Notes: generated from the sequence alone by a model not told the origin. 64,000 nucleotides of DNA from Giardia muris (GCA_006247105.1 CM016929.1:744001-808000); one strand, 5' to 3'. Numbered from the stretch's first letter, positions 1 through 10,076 are shown. Translations and numbers: made by a program.

Positions 1-429
1 GAACTTGTTGGGTCGGACGGAGTGACTCTTGGGCTTCAGGACTTCATCAGAATCCTCGTCAATCATCGGCCGATCGTCCCCTATAAGCTGGACGACATCA
101 TCCGTGCCTTCGCAGCCTTCGGGGCGGACGAGACCGTTGGAGTTCTGGACAAGACTACGCTCATTAGCGCCCTGGTCAACAACTCCGAGGCTTTCACAGG
201 CGGGGAGTTGATGGATGCATTGACGATCCTCGCAGGAGGGTCGGGTAGCCAGGAGGCTATGCTTGGCGCCGGTGGCCTTCTACCAGACCAGGTCTCGGTT
301 ATTGATTTCGCTCGTAACATCCTTGGCTTCGAGGTGGAAGGGCGAACGCTTCCAGGGTTTGAGGATGATGAGGAGAACGAAGAAGGAGAAGAGATGGATA
401 AAGACTACGAGCTTGAGGAGCTAGAGTAA
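1..429 (+). CDS. CFAP251/WDR66-like radial-spoke protein, C-terminal part (5' end outside window)
   Basis: The reading frame is open from base 1, so only the last 142 codons are present. The GTG at 22 is internal and is not a start. The fragment resembles the C-terminal EF-hand-like region of CFAP251 (WDR66): a phrase like 'GLQDFIRILVNHRP' near the window edge, then paired helices, then a hydrophobic helix ending in 'ILGF'. The last 30 residues are very acidic (E/D-rich). CFAP251 belongs to the calmodulin- and spoke-associated complex at the base of radial spoke 3 in motile axonemes. The WD40 part that would settle the identity lies outside the window. The stop at 427-429 is followed by an AGTAAT-like sequence. 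The next gene lies 48 bp away on the other strand, tail to tail. Confidence 0.55.
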   Translation, partial: ELVGSDGVTLGLQDFIRILVNHRPIVPYKLDDIIRAFAAFGADETVGVLDKTTLISALVNNSEAFTGGELMDALTILAGGSGSQEAMLGAGGLLPDQVSVIDFARNILGFEVEGRTLPGFEDDEENEEGEEMDKDYELEELE

Positions 430-477
430 TGACCGAGGGTAAACAAGAACGACATGTGCCGGTCTCCTCTTTACAGA

Positions 478-930
478 TCAATCCTTCCTCTCCAACAGGG
501 AATTGGCGAACTCCTCAACCATTTTCCTCCCATTCGGTGAGATGTGGCGCGCCTCGCCGTCCCTAGTCAGGAGCAAGTTCTGGCCGGCGAACTGTTGGAC
601 AATGGACCTGATGACCTTGCGCGACGCATCCCTCGTGTGATGTGGTGTCGAGCGGCCGGACGCGGGGTGGCTATACTTCCCTGCGAGGGTCGAGACCCCG
701 AGTGGGGTGGTCCCGCTCACGTAGAAATGCCTCATGACCGAGGCGGCCTTGATGTAGAACCAGTCGGCACAAGCCGGTGCATTCTTGCGAGAGCAGCCCG
801 TCTTTACGAAGTTGGCGAAGTTGGGGACCTTGATCGTCCCTTCGTTCTTCAAATGGGCCGCGAAGGCCGCGATGAACCTGTCCGCAGGGACGCGCATAAC
901 GGATGTGACCGACATTCCCTTCCCGAGCAT
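478..930 (-). CDS. RPS19: 40S ribosomal protein eS19
   Basis: A 150-residue protein that aligns along its length with the small-subunit protein eS19. Visible family features are the N-terminal helix, 'DWFYIKAASVMRH' in the first half, 'GVSTLAGKYSHP' in the middle, the basic 'HHTRDASRKVIRSIVQQF' helix and a C-terminal 'ISPNGRKMVEEFA'. eS19 acts in 18S rRNA maturation and sits in the head of the 40S subunit. I chose the ATG at 930 because an A-run (TGAAA) directly precedes it, as at other starts here. The ATG at 915 would match the usual family N-terminus slightly better. TGTAAA, one base off AGTAAA, lies just past the stop at 470-475. Confidence 0.88.
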   Translation of the reverse strand: MLGKGMSVTSVMRVPADRFIAAFAAHLKNEGTIKVPNFANFVKTGCSRKNAPACADWFYIKAASVMRHFYVSGTTPLGVSTLAGKYSHPASGRSTPHHTRDASRKVIRSIVQQFAGQNLLLTRDGEARHISPNGRKMVEEFANSLLERKD

Positions 931-1076
931 TTTCAAGCCTGAGATTCCAAATTGATTTGCTCGGGCGGAGCAGAGTCTAAGGTGTCTGAGCCATCAACGG
1001 AGGTATGCTCCCTCCTAGATCATGGCTGGCCTGCAAGGAGGCAAGGAGTAGGTCGTAACGTCAGCCCGGTCCAAAA

Positions 1077-4000
1077 ATGGCTGATCAGGATGACTCGCAA
1101 AGCAAGAGTGAGTGGAAGACGCGACTCGAGTTCATCCAGGCGCTGAACGCCGGGAGCACCGAGGACGCCGTCATGCAACTGAGCCACGTGTTCCCCCAGG
1201 CACTGCGGGACTCGAATGTCCTCTGTCTTACTGCAGCTCTCCAACTTCTAGACAAGGTGAAAGACTCCGACGTCCTACATGCGTGGCCGGTCCTCCAGGA
1301 GCTGGCCGGGCTCCTCGTCTACCCCTGTTCCGTTAACGCGAAAGCCGGAATTCGCGCGAAGGCGATCCAGTTGGTCCTCGACCTCTCCGTGTCAGCGCGC
1401 GACGTCATGCTCGGGGCGATCACGGGGGCGATCCAGAGCACGAACCCCGGTCAGGTGAGGGCTGGTTTACAAGTCCTGACGCAGCTTGTCAAGGAGCGCG
1501 GCACTGGCGCTTTCGACGTGTCAGATGTCGTCTTCCTCGTCGTTCACACCCTCCAGGCGAAGGAGGCGGACGTGCGTAAGGCGTCTCAGGAGGCCATAGC
1601 CCAGATCATGGAGGCCGATACTCAAGAAACTCGTGATTTGATGGTCATGCTTGAATCGGAGCTTCCCAAGGCGCACTTCCAAGCACTGGTGGCGGCCGTG
1701 GCCGAGAAGGTATCGGGAACTGTCCCCAATGCAACGAAGAACAAGGCCGCCGTACACGCCTCGGCGCAGAATGCCAATACTCGTCGTGCAAAGAGTACCG
1801 AGCAAGGGGCTCTTGACGTTGCTTCCACAGAAATCCCATTCCTACAAATTGAGCCTGGTTGGGAGGTAGTCCTCTCGACAGCTTCGTCGAAATGGGAAGA
1901 GAAGCAGCTTGTGCTCAAGCAGCTATCCGATGAGCTTCTTAACACTACCCTTCCCCGGGTGCCCAATTCAACTTCGTGGCAAAACTTATGCCGTACATTG
2001 AAACAGCTTTTGGATACAGAAAACAATCAGGCTTGCGTCATCCAAACAATGAAGGCCATCGGAATTTTCGCCCTCAGCGCAGATACCTTTCCGGCGCAGC
2101 TCGGGAAGCAGTTTGGTTCCGGGCTGTTAGCCCGCTTCAAGGATAAGAAGCCCGCCATCATCCAGCAGGTCAACAAAACGCTTCTCAACCTCCTTCTCTG
2201 TCAAATCACCTCGACTGAGCTTACGTCGGAGTACTTAGGGACACTCACTAGCAAGTCCCCTGACCAACGACTTGAGGTCCTTCGCTTCCTCACCCACTGC
2301 TTTTCCTTGACAAGTATCAAACAGGAGGCGCGCCTGGAGGAGTGCTTCGAGGCCATCCGTCCTTATCTACGACGCACTGGGCTGACCCTTAGCTCTCTTA
2401 TCGAGAATCTGCGTCCGAGGCTCACGCTCACGACAAAGGCCGTCACAGCCCTTGTCAAGGCCGCGTTGCCGCTGATAACAGACGCATCTCAAGCTGTCCG
2501 GACCGCCTGCACGGAGATGCTTTCCGCTTGCTGCATCTTCCATATGTCGTCGCCCCAGCATGTTGTAGCGCTAAGTGAGGTCCTTTTCCAACCAGTCCTC
2601 AGCGTCGGGAAGGGTGCAACTGCCACCGCCATCCTTGATGACATTGTCCGGTATAACTCCTCCAATTCCGGTGGGTCCTCTGCAGAGGTCCAGCGCCTAC
2701 GCACTGTCGTGCAGGCGGTGCAGCAGGCCATAGTGACCGGGGCCATTACGCTTGATGGGGCTGTGGTTTCACCACAGAAGATGAATCCCCCATCGACACG
2801 CTCATCACCTGTAGCCCGCGCCTCATCCAGACAGAACCCCACCAGAGCGACGCACCAGGCATCTCCTACGAATAAGAAGGCGTCATTAACTCCCCGAGCC
2901 GCACCTACGGCTACACAGCCAACGAAGAACACCTCTCCTGTGGTCCATACGACTGCTCGGTCACGCCCAAGATCAACCAGTAGTCGGCAGCCTGTGAAGG
3001 TGCCTACAACCGCACCCCAAGCATCACTCGTCCCCGTAGTCCCTGCTGTGCCCGCGACCTCTACTTCTGCCCCCGCGTCTAAGTCGAGGCCTGTGGTGTC
3101 GGAGTTGATCATTAACCCACTCGATTCAATTGCGGAGAGTCTAATCCTAGACGAGGCGCTCCTGAAGCCATTCCGGCTCTCCAGCCTATTCTTAGACGTG
3201 ACCAATAGCCTCCTTCTTGCCGGGCCGTCAGAGGTCATGCTGATCGATATCGGAGAGTTCATAGACACGCTAAGCGTTGTGGGCTCGGAGATCTTCGGAA
3301 ACTTCGATCTCTCACTCCTGGCGCTTGACCCTCCATCCATTACCGCGTTCCTTGGCCTCATTGGGAAGTTCGTCGGGCGGTGCACCATTGATGGCGCGCT
3401 TGATTACTATCGGACGGGTTCTGCCACGACGAAGCCGTACCTCCTAAAGGTCGTGCTTCACTCGACAGGGAACACGGATAACCTCTGCTATAGCACGATC
3501 CAGAAGGCCTTTTCGCGGATTTTCGAGTTCCTCTGCCGATATCTCATCCTCCTCTTCGCCTTGCCCCTCGCGACAGCTCCCGCCACGTTTCGGCAGCCTG
3601 GCATATATACTCTCCCTCAGGAGCTACTCACAACGGTCTATGACGTCCTGCGCCAGATGGTTCCAGGATGCTTCTCGCAATCCAGCCCCTCCCTGGCTGG
3701 AAACTCGGTTAGTACCATCATCCCGGTCATGACTCGTACACTCCTATTGCTGCCTGAGGCCAGGAGGTCCTTAGACCTTTCCCGCACCGTGACGGCAACG
3801 AACGATACGACCTTCCCACTATTCATCCAAGTCTCACAGGACCCACGTCAGATTCTCAACATTGTATGTGGGGAACTTCTTCTCGTGTCGGACCCAACCG
3901 CGCTTCAGTATGAGGTCAATATCGTTGAGCTCGCGAACGTCCTTTCAGTCATCTGCAACGAGCTCCTTACTGAGGATGTTTCTCTCTTCCCCTCTGTTGC

Positions 4001-5948
4001 CCATGAGGATAGCATCGATTGGTGTCTAACGACGACCTTGGACCTAATTGAGGCCTACGAAGGCCGGCAGGACATGCAGCCTGCGCTCCAAGGCCTCTTC
4101 CGTAGCTTTCTTCTGGCACTTCAACGCCAAATACCGCTTACGGTCCTTACGGCCGCTTACCTTTCCCGTTGTCCTCCAACACTTCAGCAAGACGTCTTGG
4201 AACTCGCACCCTATCCCCGTTCCGACGCACGCTTGGTCAAGATCATCACTCAGCTCTCCGTCCCTGACACGGACATTCTAGCCTCCTTGGATTCTGTTAT
4301 CACCGCGATGAAATTGTTCATCAACTACGTCCGTGAGGACCCAAGCCTTCTTGATGGGCCCCTCTGCCACCTCGTAGTTCAGCTCGTCATCCGGGTTCTT
4401 GGGCTTCATCGGAGCTCGGTTGTCTCTCCATTGACGCAGTCCGTGACGAAGTCAAGGCAGTTCTACAGCAGCGCCAATCGCCTGGTATATCGATTGGTCC
4501 GTTACAGCGCCATCGTATTGCTCGAGTGCGTCGAGTCGAAGGGCTGCATGAAACATATAGCGGCGGGGGCTGTCGCCTCCATCCTTGTCGAGATCGGATA
4601 CTTCACCAATGCGGCGCTTATCGACGGGCTCATTGCGGATCAGACGCCCGAGCTTCTGAGGGACGTCGTTGACCTCTACACGGGGGTGCAGACCTCCCTT
4701 CTTGGAAACACCCTGAAGAATGTCCTTGCAGAGGCGACGCTGATGCTTTTACTGGAGGTGTATACGAGCTACATGAGCTTTGTTCCGACGTACTTCAAGG
4801 CCCACCACACGAACTACGCGGAAGACTTCTGCACGGAGATTGTGAGCAAGATCGAGCTTCCTTTCCGCTACATCCCCGATGCCCTCCTTACGGGGAAGTA
4901 TCTAGAACACTTGCAGAGTTCTGTTCTTAGCCGGGCGTTCGACCCCATCACTACTGCACTTGAGACTCAACTCCAGTCCCAATCGGCTCTAGGTGGGAAT
5001 ATCCTCGATCCTGACCGCTTTTTCTTTAGTCTTGCTTCCTGTTTCAACCTTGCTTGCTCGCACGTGCTGAATTACTTGCAGCTGGAGCATGGGACTGACG
5101 AGAGCTACGTTCTGAAGCTCATTGACCCATCGGATGACACTGTCTTTTCAACCATGTACGCCCGTGTCACAGAACTCTATGGAGTTTCCTCGTATGACTC
5201 ACGTCTTTGCCTTCGCTTTATCCAAGAGATGGCCGAAAGGTACGTGCACGAGCCGATTGGGCGCGAGATCATCGCGGGGATGGAGGCGTTACCAGAGCAT
5301 TTTGAGATCCTCTTGAGAAGCCTTTCACCTGATCAGAACCTCGCCTCCCTCCGCTTAGTAGAGCCACAAGGTGACCAAATGGTAGGGACCGACGTCGAGA
5401 TCTCGTCTGATCGTGCCTCAAGCGTAGGAATTCCGGCGTCATTGCAGAAGCCAATCCAAGAGCAAGTCCAAGGTCAGAACCCGTCATCTAAGACGGAGAA
5501 GACGAAATCATCGAAGGCGTCTCGTATCCCGCATATATCGAGCCTTTCGAACGTACGACAGCAAGACATGCGAAGCGTTCGTCAGATCTCTCTTAAGGCG
5601 AGTCTAGCCATGCTAAACACAGATCCAGCCGAGGCGATCAAGCAAATTCACGAATACACCCTTCGAGACAGTGGGTGTGAAGGGCTACCCAAGAATCCCT
5701 CCTTGGAGATCGAGTATTCGAGCTATTTGGAGACGAACTTCGCACCGTTACTGGCGACGACCTATTATTTCCAAGAGGCAGAGATCGCACGTGTCCTCAT
5801 ATCTCTTCGGAAGATCCATACGACGTGGCTACTCGAGCATGGAATTGAGGCCAGCCATGATCGTCCTGTCGTCCGAAGTCGTCCAGGTGCTAATGGTTAC
5901 ATGTCCGATCTTGCCGCTCTTGAGGCACAGCTCGGAGGTCCCCAGTGA
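1077..5948 (+). CDS. TOG-domain microtubule polymerase, XMAP215/CKAP5 family
   Basis: A 1623-residue protein starting at an ATG preceded by CCAAAAA. A first TOG array (about residues 10-220) opens with the TOG signature 'WKTRLEFIQAL'. A second (about 260-500) opens with 'WEEKQLVLKQL' and carries 'RFKDKKPAIIQQ', very close to the 'KEKKP' helix of XMAP215 TOGs. A Pro/Ser/Thr/Arg/Lys-rich linker (about 565-680) probably binds the microtubule lattice, and about 900 residues of helical repeat follow. XMAP215 proteins add tubulin to microtubule plus ends. A Giardia-type cell needs this for eight flagella, the disc and the spindle. CLASP is the main alternative. AGTGAA overlaps the stop. The gene is convergent with the ankyrin gene 19 bp away. 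Confidence 0.7.
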   Translation: MADQDDSQSKSEWKTRLEFIQALNAGSTEDAVMQLSHVFPQALRDSNVLCLTAALQLLDKVKDSDVLHAWPVLQELAGLLVYPCSVNAKAGIRAKAIQLVLDLSVSARDVMLGAITGAIQSTNPGQVRAGLQVLTQLVKERGTGAFDVSDVVFLVVHTLQAKEADVRKASQEAIAQIMEADTQETRDLMVMLESELPKAHFQALVAAVAEKVSGTVPNATKNKAAVHASAQNANTRRAKSTEQGALDVASTEIPFLQIEPGWEVVLSTASSKWEEKQLVLKQLSDELLNTTLPRVPNSTSWQNLCRTLKQLLDTENNQACVIQTMKAIGIFALSADTFPAQLGKQFGSGLLARFKDKKPAIIQQVNKTLLNLLLCQITSTELTSEYLGTLTSKSPDQRLEVLRFLTHCFSLTSIKQEARLEECFEAIRPYLRRTGLTLSSLIENLRPRLTLTTKAVTALVKAALPLITDASQAVRTACTEMLSACCIFHMSSPQHVVALSEVLFQPVLSVGKGATATAILDDIVRYNSSNSGGSSAEVQRLRTVVQAVQQAIVTGAITLDGAVVSPQKMNPPSTRSSPVARASSRQNPTRATHQASPTNKKASLTPRAAPTATQPTKNTSPVVHTTARSRPRSTSSRQPVKVPTTAPQASLVPVVPAVPATSTSAPASKSRPVVSELIINPLDSIAESLILDEALLKPFRLSSLFLDVTNSLLLAGPSEVMLIDIGEFIDTLSVVGSEIFGNFDLSLLALDPPSITAFLGLIGKFVGRCTIDGALDYYRTGSATTKPYLLKVVLHSTGNTDNLCYSTIQKAFSRIFEFLCRYLILLFALPLATAPATFRQPGIYTLPQELLTTVYDVLRQMVPGCFSQSSPSLAGNSVSTIIPVMTRTLLLLPEARRSLDLSRTVTATNDTTFPLFIQVSQDPRQILNIVCGELLLVSDPTALQYEVNIVELANVLSVICNELLTEDVSLFPSVAHEDSIDWCLTTTLDLIEAYEGRQDMQPALQGLFRSFLLALQRQIPLTVLTAAYLSRCPPTLQQDVLELAPYPRSDARLVKIITQLSVPDTDILASLDSVITAMKLFINYVREDPSLLDGPLCHLVVQLVIRVLGLHRSSVVSPLTQSVTKSRQFYSSANRLVYRLVRYSAIVLLECVESKGCMKHIAAGAVASILVEIGYFTNAALIDGLIADQTPELLRDVVDLYTGVQTSLLGNTLKNVLAEATLMLLLEVYTSYMSFVPTYFKAHHTNYAEDFCTEIVSKIELPFRYIPDALLTGKYLEHLQSSVLSRAFDPITTALETQLQSQSALGGNILDPDRFFFSLASCFNLACSHVLNYLQLEHGTDESYVLKLIDPSDDTVFSTMYARVTELYGVSSYDSRLCLRFIQEMAERYVHEPIGREIIAGMEALPEHFEILLRSLSPDQNLASLRLVEPQGDQMVGTDVEISSDRASSVGIPASLQKPIQEQVQGQNPSSKTEKTKSSKASRIPHISSLSNVRQQDMRSVRQISLKASLAMLNTDPAEAIKQIHEYTLRDSGCEGLPKNPSLEIEYSSYLETNFAPLLATTYYFQEAEIARVLISLRKIHTTWLLEHGIEASHDRPVVRSRPGANGYMSDLAALEAQLGGPQ

Positions 5949-5949
5949 A
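5944..5949 (+). terminator. AGTGAA poly(A) signal overlapping the TOG-gene stop codon
   Basis: The hexamer AGTGAA contains the TGA stop (5946-5948). AGTRAA is the Giardia polyadenylation signal, so the 3' untranslated region must be very short and cleavage is expected inside the convergent ankyrin gene. Confidence 0.7.
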
Positions 5950-5966
5950 CCCACAATACTCTCTCC

Positions 5967-5972
5967 TTCACT
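5967..5972 (-). terminator. AGTGAA poly(A) signal overlapping the ankyrin-gene stop codon
   Basis: On the minus strand AGTGAA spans 5972-5967 and contains the TGA at 5970-5968. It faces the equivalent signal of the TOG gene, so both mRNAs should end within each other's coding region. Confidence 0.7.
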
Positions 5973-8190
5973 TGAAGCAGGACAGATACCTACGTAGCTC
6001 AATGGCGATCGCGGACTGCCCACCCGACTGCGCATACCACTGTGCATTATGCCCCGCGATATCAGTCAGATGCACCTCCTTATCGATCAGTTGTAGGCAG
6101 CAAGACTTGTGCCCGTTGTATGCCGCAAGCATCAGGGCCGTGCGCCCCTCGTTATCTTGATACCCCGCCTCGTGCTCGATAAGAATCGAGACTGTCAGCT
6201 CGTGCCCATGCTCGGCAGCAAGCATGAGGGCCGTCATTCCATCGGCCCGACGCATCTTCATCTCGAAGCGCACAAGGGCCTTGCAGATCGTCGAGAAGCC
6301 GTACTGCGCAGCGAGCATCATCGCAGTCGACCCGTTTCGGTCCTGCGCTCGCGCCTCCTTCGCGAAGAGCATCGTCACACAAGAGATGTGGTTGCGTTCC
6401 GCCGCAAACATGAGAGCCGTCTTCCCATCTCGATTCACGTAACCCATCTGAGTCCCACGAAGCTTCTCGACAGCCATCAAATCCCCGTTGAAGGCGGCCG
6501 TCATTAGCTCTGTTTCATCATAGATATTCGTCTTCGAGGCCGGGGCTCTACGAAGCGTCGAGTTTGCCCGAGATGACTGGGATGAGGCACGTGAGCCTTG
6601 AGAAGGAGGATTACCACCAGCAGTACCATGTGTGCGGTTACGCTCGGCCTCCCCACCGCGCCCAGGACCGTAAAGAGCTTGCATACGGGCCGAAAAGCTT
6701 GAAGATCGTGACTCACGACTCTGACAACGGCTCTCTGTCTCCGCAATGGCCGACAATGTATTAAGAGCTGTCATCGTCTGATTGCTAGACCTTGTTCGTC
6801 CCGTGGAACGGTCTGGCTCGGAATGGCGGGTGGAGTGAGAAGAATAATGGTCTGGTGAGGTCGACCTACCTCTCTGGTGTGTTCCAGCGGCTGTAGTCCG
6901 AATGGCCCTACCCGGGCCACGAATAGGAGAGGATGTAACCGAGGAAATGTCTGGCAACGAGACGAGGCCGCCTATCTGGCGCGGAGCCGTCCCACCATCT
7001 CTTTCCTTATCAACAGACAGTTCCTCGAAGGTGGTGATCTTACGCTTGAGCGCCAAATTGTCGTGTGTTAGGAGCTCGACCTGTTGACGAAGCTTCATGA
7101 TTTCGACGTCCTTCTCGAGTAGAAGGTCGTTGAGTTCCTTGCACCGTTTGCAGTTGATGGTTCCCTGTGATGGGGAGTGTAGGGTAGCTCTCCCGACGTC
7201 CTGCGCATGGTCCAGTTCCGAGGCACCTGTGGACCGGCCAACTAGACCATAATCCATAGCCTTTCGAGTTTCTGTGACCGGGACGATGGGAGGCTTATTG
7301 GTGACCCCTTCACCCGTCTCATGGGTGGGAGGATCATATATTGCATGAATATCACTGGAGTGAGTGGAAGTGACAGGGACAGACGATCTTTCCCGAGTGG
7401 GCTCTTGAAGCTGTCTCGATCGATACGAAGATGTAGGGTCATAGATGGGGGTCATATCATGGACGCTCAACGTCTCCTGAGTGCTCCCGCTATAGAGCTG
7501 TGTAGGTTTGGGGTCGAAGGGGGGTACCTGATGGTTCATACCCAGGGCCGGGCCCGAGGCCGAGGCCCCGGTGGCACTACCAGGAGGATAGACATGATAG
7601 CCTGTACCTAGGCCTTGAAGATTAGAGTGCTCGTCCCCAGCCATATTCCGGACGTCATTGGCGGCGTCAAAGTGACCGTTCTCCTCAGCCACCCTCGCCA
7701 CGCGGTGTATCTCAGACGAGGAGACCGGGGGCGCGCTGTGGCGGATGAGGCGCTGCATCATCTCGACGTTCCCCAGCTCCGCGGCAAGCTCAAGGGCCGT
7801 GCGGCCCGCATCGTCGCGAGCCTCGGATAGGAGCGGGGCGAGGTAGGGTACAAAGTCGATCTTGTTGGCTCTGACGACGTGGTGGAGTGGACTCGAGCCA
7901 TCATACAAACGAACGTTCGCCTCTGCCTTGGCGAGCAATTCAATCCCCATGTAGAGGTCGTTGTCGAGGGCGATGATGAGCGCCGTTTCCCCGACCCGAT
8001 TAAACATTCCACGCTCGTAGTCGACGAGGATCTCGATCATTTGAGGATCCTGGGCGCGTGTCGCGAGCATCAAAGCCGTCTCGCCGTGCACGTTGACGAA
8101 TGACGCGAAGCGGTTGGCGGCCGACCGGACCGCCCCGTATCTCCGTTGCTGGACAGCCTCGAACCACTGAGGTGACGTCGAAATCTCCAT
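5968..8190 (-). CDS. Ankyrin-repeat protein, 'Protein 21.1' type (copy A)
   Basis: A 740-residue protein with two ankyrin blocks: about residues 1-170 and 560-740, the latter with the typical 'TALMLAA' repeats. A Ser/Pro-rich middle holds a short coiled coil (about 345-390) that begins with a CKRC motif. Stand-alone ankyrin proteins of this kind form the large Protein 21.1 family of Giardia and are probably scaffolds; individual functions are mostly unknown. An upstream in-frame ATG at 8214 overlaps the stop of the next gene. I prefer the ATG at 8190 because a run of six A's precedes it and the upstream gene's AGTGAA lies between the two ATGs. It is one of three tandem minus-strand ankyrin genes. 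Confidence 0.8.
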   Translation of the reverse strand: MEISTSPQWFEAVQQRRYGAVRSAANRFASFVNVHGETALMLATRAQDPQMIEILVDYERGMFNRVGETALIIALDNDLYMGIELLAKAEANVRLYDGSSPLHHVVRANKIDFVPYLAPLLSEARDDAGRTALELAAELGNVEMMQRLIRHSAPPVSSSEIHRVARVAEENGHFDAANDVRNMAGDEHSNLQGLGTGYHVYPPGSATGASASGPALGMNHQVPPFDPKPTQLYSGSTQETLSVHDMTPIYDPTSSYRSRQLQEPTRERSSVPVTSTHSSDIHAIYDPPTHETGEGVTNKPPIVPVTETRKAMDYGLVGRSTGASELDHAQDVGRATLHSPSQGTINCKRCKELNDLLLEKDVEIMKLRQQVELLTHDNLALKRKITTFEELSVDKERDGGTAPRQIGGLVSLPDISSVTSSPIRGPGRAIRTTAAGTHQRGRSTSPDHYSSHSTRHSEPDRSTGRTRSSNQTMTALNTLSAIAETESRCQSRESRSSSFSARMQALYGPGRGGEAERNRTHGTAGGNPPSQGSRASSQSSRANSTLRRAPASKTNIYDETELMTAAFNGDLMAVEKLRGTQMGYVNRDGKTALMFAAERNHISCVTMLFAKEARAQDRNGSTAMMLAAQYGFSTICKALVRFEMKMRRADGMTALMLAAEHGHELTVSILIEHEAGYQDNEGRTALMLAAYNGHKSCCLQLIDKEVHLTDIAGHNAQWYAQSGGQSAIAIELRRYLSCFK

Positions 8191-8196
8191 TTTTTG

Positions 8197-8202
8197 TTCA
8201 CT
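8197..8202 (-). terminator. AGTGAA poly(A) signal of ankyrin copy B, 6 nt before the start codon of copy A
   Basis: On the minus strand the order is: stop of copy B (8216-8214), AGTGAA (8202-8197), C plus a run of A's, then ATG (8190). The poly(A) signal of one gene therefore sits inside what should be the promoter of the next. Confidence 0.65.
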
Positions 8203-8213
8203 CACATAGCTCA

Positions 8214-9959
8214 TTAGACGAGCCTGTTATCGACACGGTACGCACGCTCCAGCTCGTGGATTACGAGCTCATTTCCACCTTCGCGCGCGAATGAGAGGGC
8301 GTCACGGCCCGTCGGAGTCACGAGGGTCCTCTCGAGTGGGAGAAGTCGAATGGTGCACGCGAGATGACAACAGAGGGCGGCGAGCATCAGGGCCGTACAT
8401 CCGTGGGTCGTCATCAACCCCGCCTCGGCCTCGGTAAGATACGGGATGCACTCGTCCTGTCCGTTTGCAGCAGCCGCCATGAGGGCTGTCGCGTTGTCCG
8501 CCGTCCGTAGTATCCCCGCCTCGAGTGGGGCCAACACCTTGACGACGTTGGCGTGGCCGAAGGAGGCGGCATACATCAAGGCCGTCATCCCCTCGTTGTC
8601 AACGAGGCGCGCTTCCGCCTCCTTGAGTATCTGGACGCATTCCGGATGGCCAAACTCCGCAGCATATGAAAGGGCAGTCCGCCCGAAGATATCGACGGTC
8701 CCGGCTTGGACGGGAGCAAGCCTTTGGACTGTGACCACGTCTCCAAGGTGAGCGGCGTACATAAGTTCCGTGCGCTTCTGCATGTCGCTCTCGAAGACAG
8801 ACCCCTGGGTCTCTACAAGACTTGTCGAGCCAGACCTTCTCCGAGGGCTTCTACTCAATCCCATGCTCACACTCGTCCCGACGCTGGATTTCTGTAGCTC
8901 GTAGGTTAAGTCGGTCTGGGTCAAGCTCCCAGCCAAGGGCGTTGTGATGCACGACGATTGGGCCGAGCCCGAACGGCTCGCATGACGACTTGACTGACCA
9001 AGTCCAAGCGCGGTCGTAGTAAGAGAACCAGAAACGCTCCCCATCCTATCGGGAGAACGGTAGGGGTACTTACGGCCGGGAGAGGAGGGAACTGGTGCGC
9101 TCTCGAGGCGGGCGACGGCCTTCTGGAAGGAATCAAGCTCGACAACATGTTCGTCAATGCTAGGGAGGCCTCCAGTCATCTCGAGGTAGCCACTCATCGT
9201 CTTTCTTAGTGACCTCCTACTCCTGGCACTAGCCGCGGCTCGGAGACGGCTGCTGATACTCTCGGCGAAGTCAACGTGCTTAATCGGGAAGAAGTACTTT
9301 GGTGCGCGTTCGTTTCCAGTGGGAGCCTTGGAAAGCCGTGCCTGTGCTAGCTCCTCCCTGAGTAATTCGGCCGCCTCTGTAACCAGTGGATCAACATGAC
9401 AAGTATGGCAGAGACGCATCTTTCGGACAGCGGCACGGCAGATCTCTCGCATTCTATCAAGTTCTCTACTGAGACGCTCGATCTCTGCGTCACGAGTGCT
9501 CAGTTGGGTCGCAAGCTCACTAAGCTTCGAAGAGCATTCGATACACGTACAGAAGAGGCGGATCCCATAGTAGTCACAGGGACGCTCTCCCGCGAACTGC
9601 GCCGGGGTCTTCTGAGGAGGATCAATGGCGGCCCGTCCGGATTGGTCACGGAGTCCAGTGGTGAGAATACTGGGAATGTAATTGACTGAAAAGTTTGTGC
9701 GGTCATGGGGGATGCGCCCCTTGATGTCCGTGTAGGGGACGTACTGCCGAGAGACCTGCTTATCCTCAGCGACGGCACCGGGGCCTGAGGACGGGGCAAA
9801 GCCTGTCCCCATGTCGATTCCGCCAATAATTGGGAACGGGTTGTTGGGTTCAGCCTTCGGCATATCCTGTCGCTCACCCAGCGGGGTGAGTGAAGCTCTA
9901 GCCCTACTGGAGGACAGGCTAAGGTCCTGGGACGTATAGCTAAGGCCATGCGCCGACAT
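8214..9959 (-). CDS. Ankyrin-repeat protein, 'Protein 21.1' type (copy B)
   Basis: A 581-residue protein. The N-terminal part is Ser/Pro-rich. A Cys-pair motif (CTCIEC) at about residue 135 leads into a coiled coil and a second pair (CHTC), much like the CKRC-plus-coil of copy A. A Ser/Arg-rich spacer follows, then a C-terminal ankyrin block (about 390-575) with 'TALSYAAEFGH' and 'TALMYAASFGH' units. The frame stays open to 9989, but that codon is TTG, so I use the ATG at 9959. The shared layout (Cys pair, coil, ankyrin block) suggests that A and B are tandem duplicates. The function is unknown; a cytoskeletal or basal-body scaffold is a guess from the family. Confidence 0.78.
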   Translation of the reverse strand: MSAHGLSYTSQDLSLSSSRARASLTPLGERQDMPKAEPNNPFPIIGGIDMGTGFAPSSGPGAVAEDKQVSRQYVPYTDIKGRIPHDRTNFSVNYIPSILTTGLRDQSGRAAIDPPQKTPAQFAGERPCDYYGIRLFCTCIECSSKLSELATQLSTRDAEIERLSRELDRMREICRAAVRKMRLCHTCHVDPLVTEAAELLREELAQARLSKAPTGNERAPKYFFPIKHVDFAESISSRLRAAASARSRRSLRKTMSGYLEMTGGLPSIDEHVVELDSFQKAVARLESAPVPSSPGRKYPYRSPDRMGSVSGSLTTTALGLGQSSRHASRSGSAQSSCITTPLAGSLTQTDLTYELQKSSVGTSVSMGLSRSPRRRSGSTSLVETQGSVFESDMQKRTELMYAAHLGDVVTVQRLAPVQAGTVDIFGRTALSYAAEFGHPECVQILKEAEARLVDNEGMTALMYAASFGHANVVKVLAPLEAGILRTADNATALMAAAANGQDECIPYLTEAEAGLMTTHGCTALMLAALCCHLACTIRLLPLERTLVTPTGRDALSFAREGGNELVIHELERAYRVDNRLV

Positions 9960-10034
9960 GGGAGAATTTTGAATGGGCGAGAAAAGCAATAAAATCAGGG
10001 CTCATCAGAGCGCACTACGTACCACACACGCCCT

Positions 10035-10040
10035 TTTACT
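10035..10040 (-). terminator. AGTAAA poly(A) signal of ankyrin copy C
   Basis: AGTAAA lies 37 nt beyond the TGA (10079-10077) of copy C. This is one of the few 3' ends in the window where the signal does not touch the stop codon. Confidence 0.55.
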
Positions 10041-10076
10041 CTAGCGAGCCTCTGGGTAACGGACCTGCACCAGTCT

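Noticed and set aside
2489..3388. 299-codon minus-strand frame inside the TOG gene
   Set aside because: It is entirely antisense to a well-supported gene, has no domain, and its start has no A-run.
8191..8214. Eight-codon N-terminal extension of ankyrin copy A from the ATG at 8214
   Set aside because: That ATG overlaps the stop of copy B and precedes copy B's AGTGAA; the A-run ATG at 8190 fits better.
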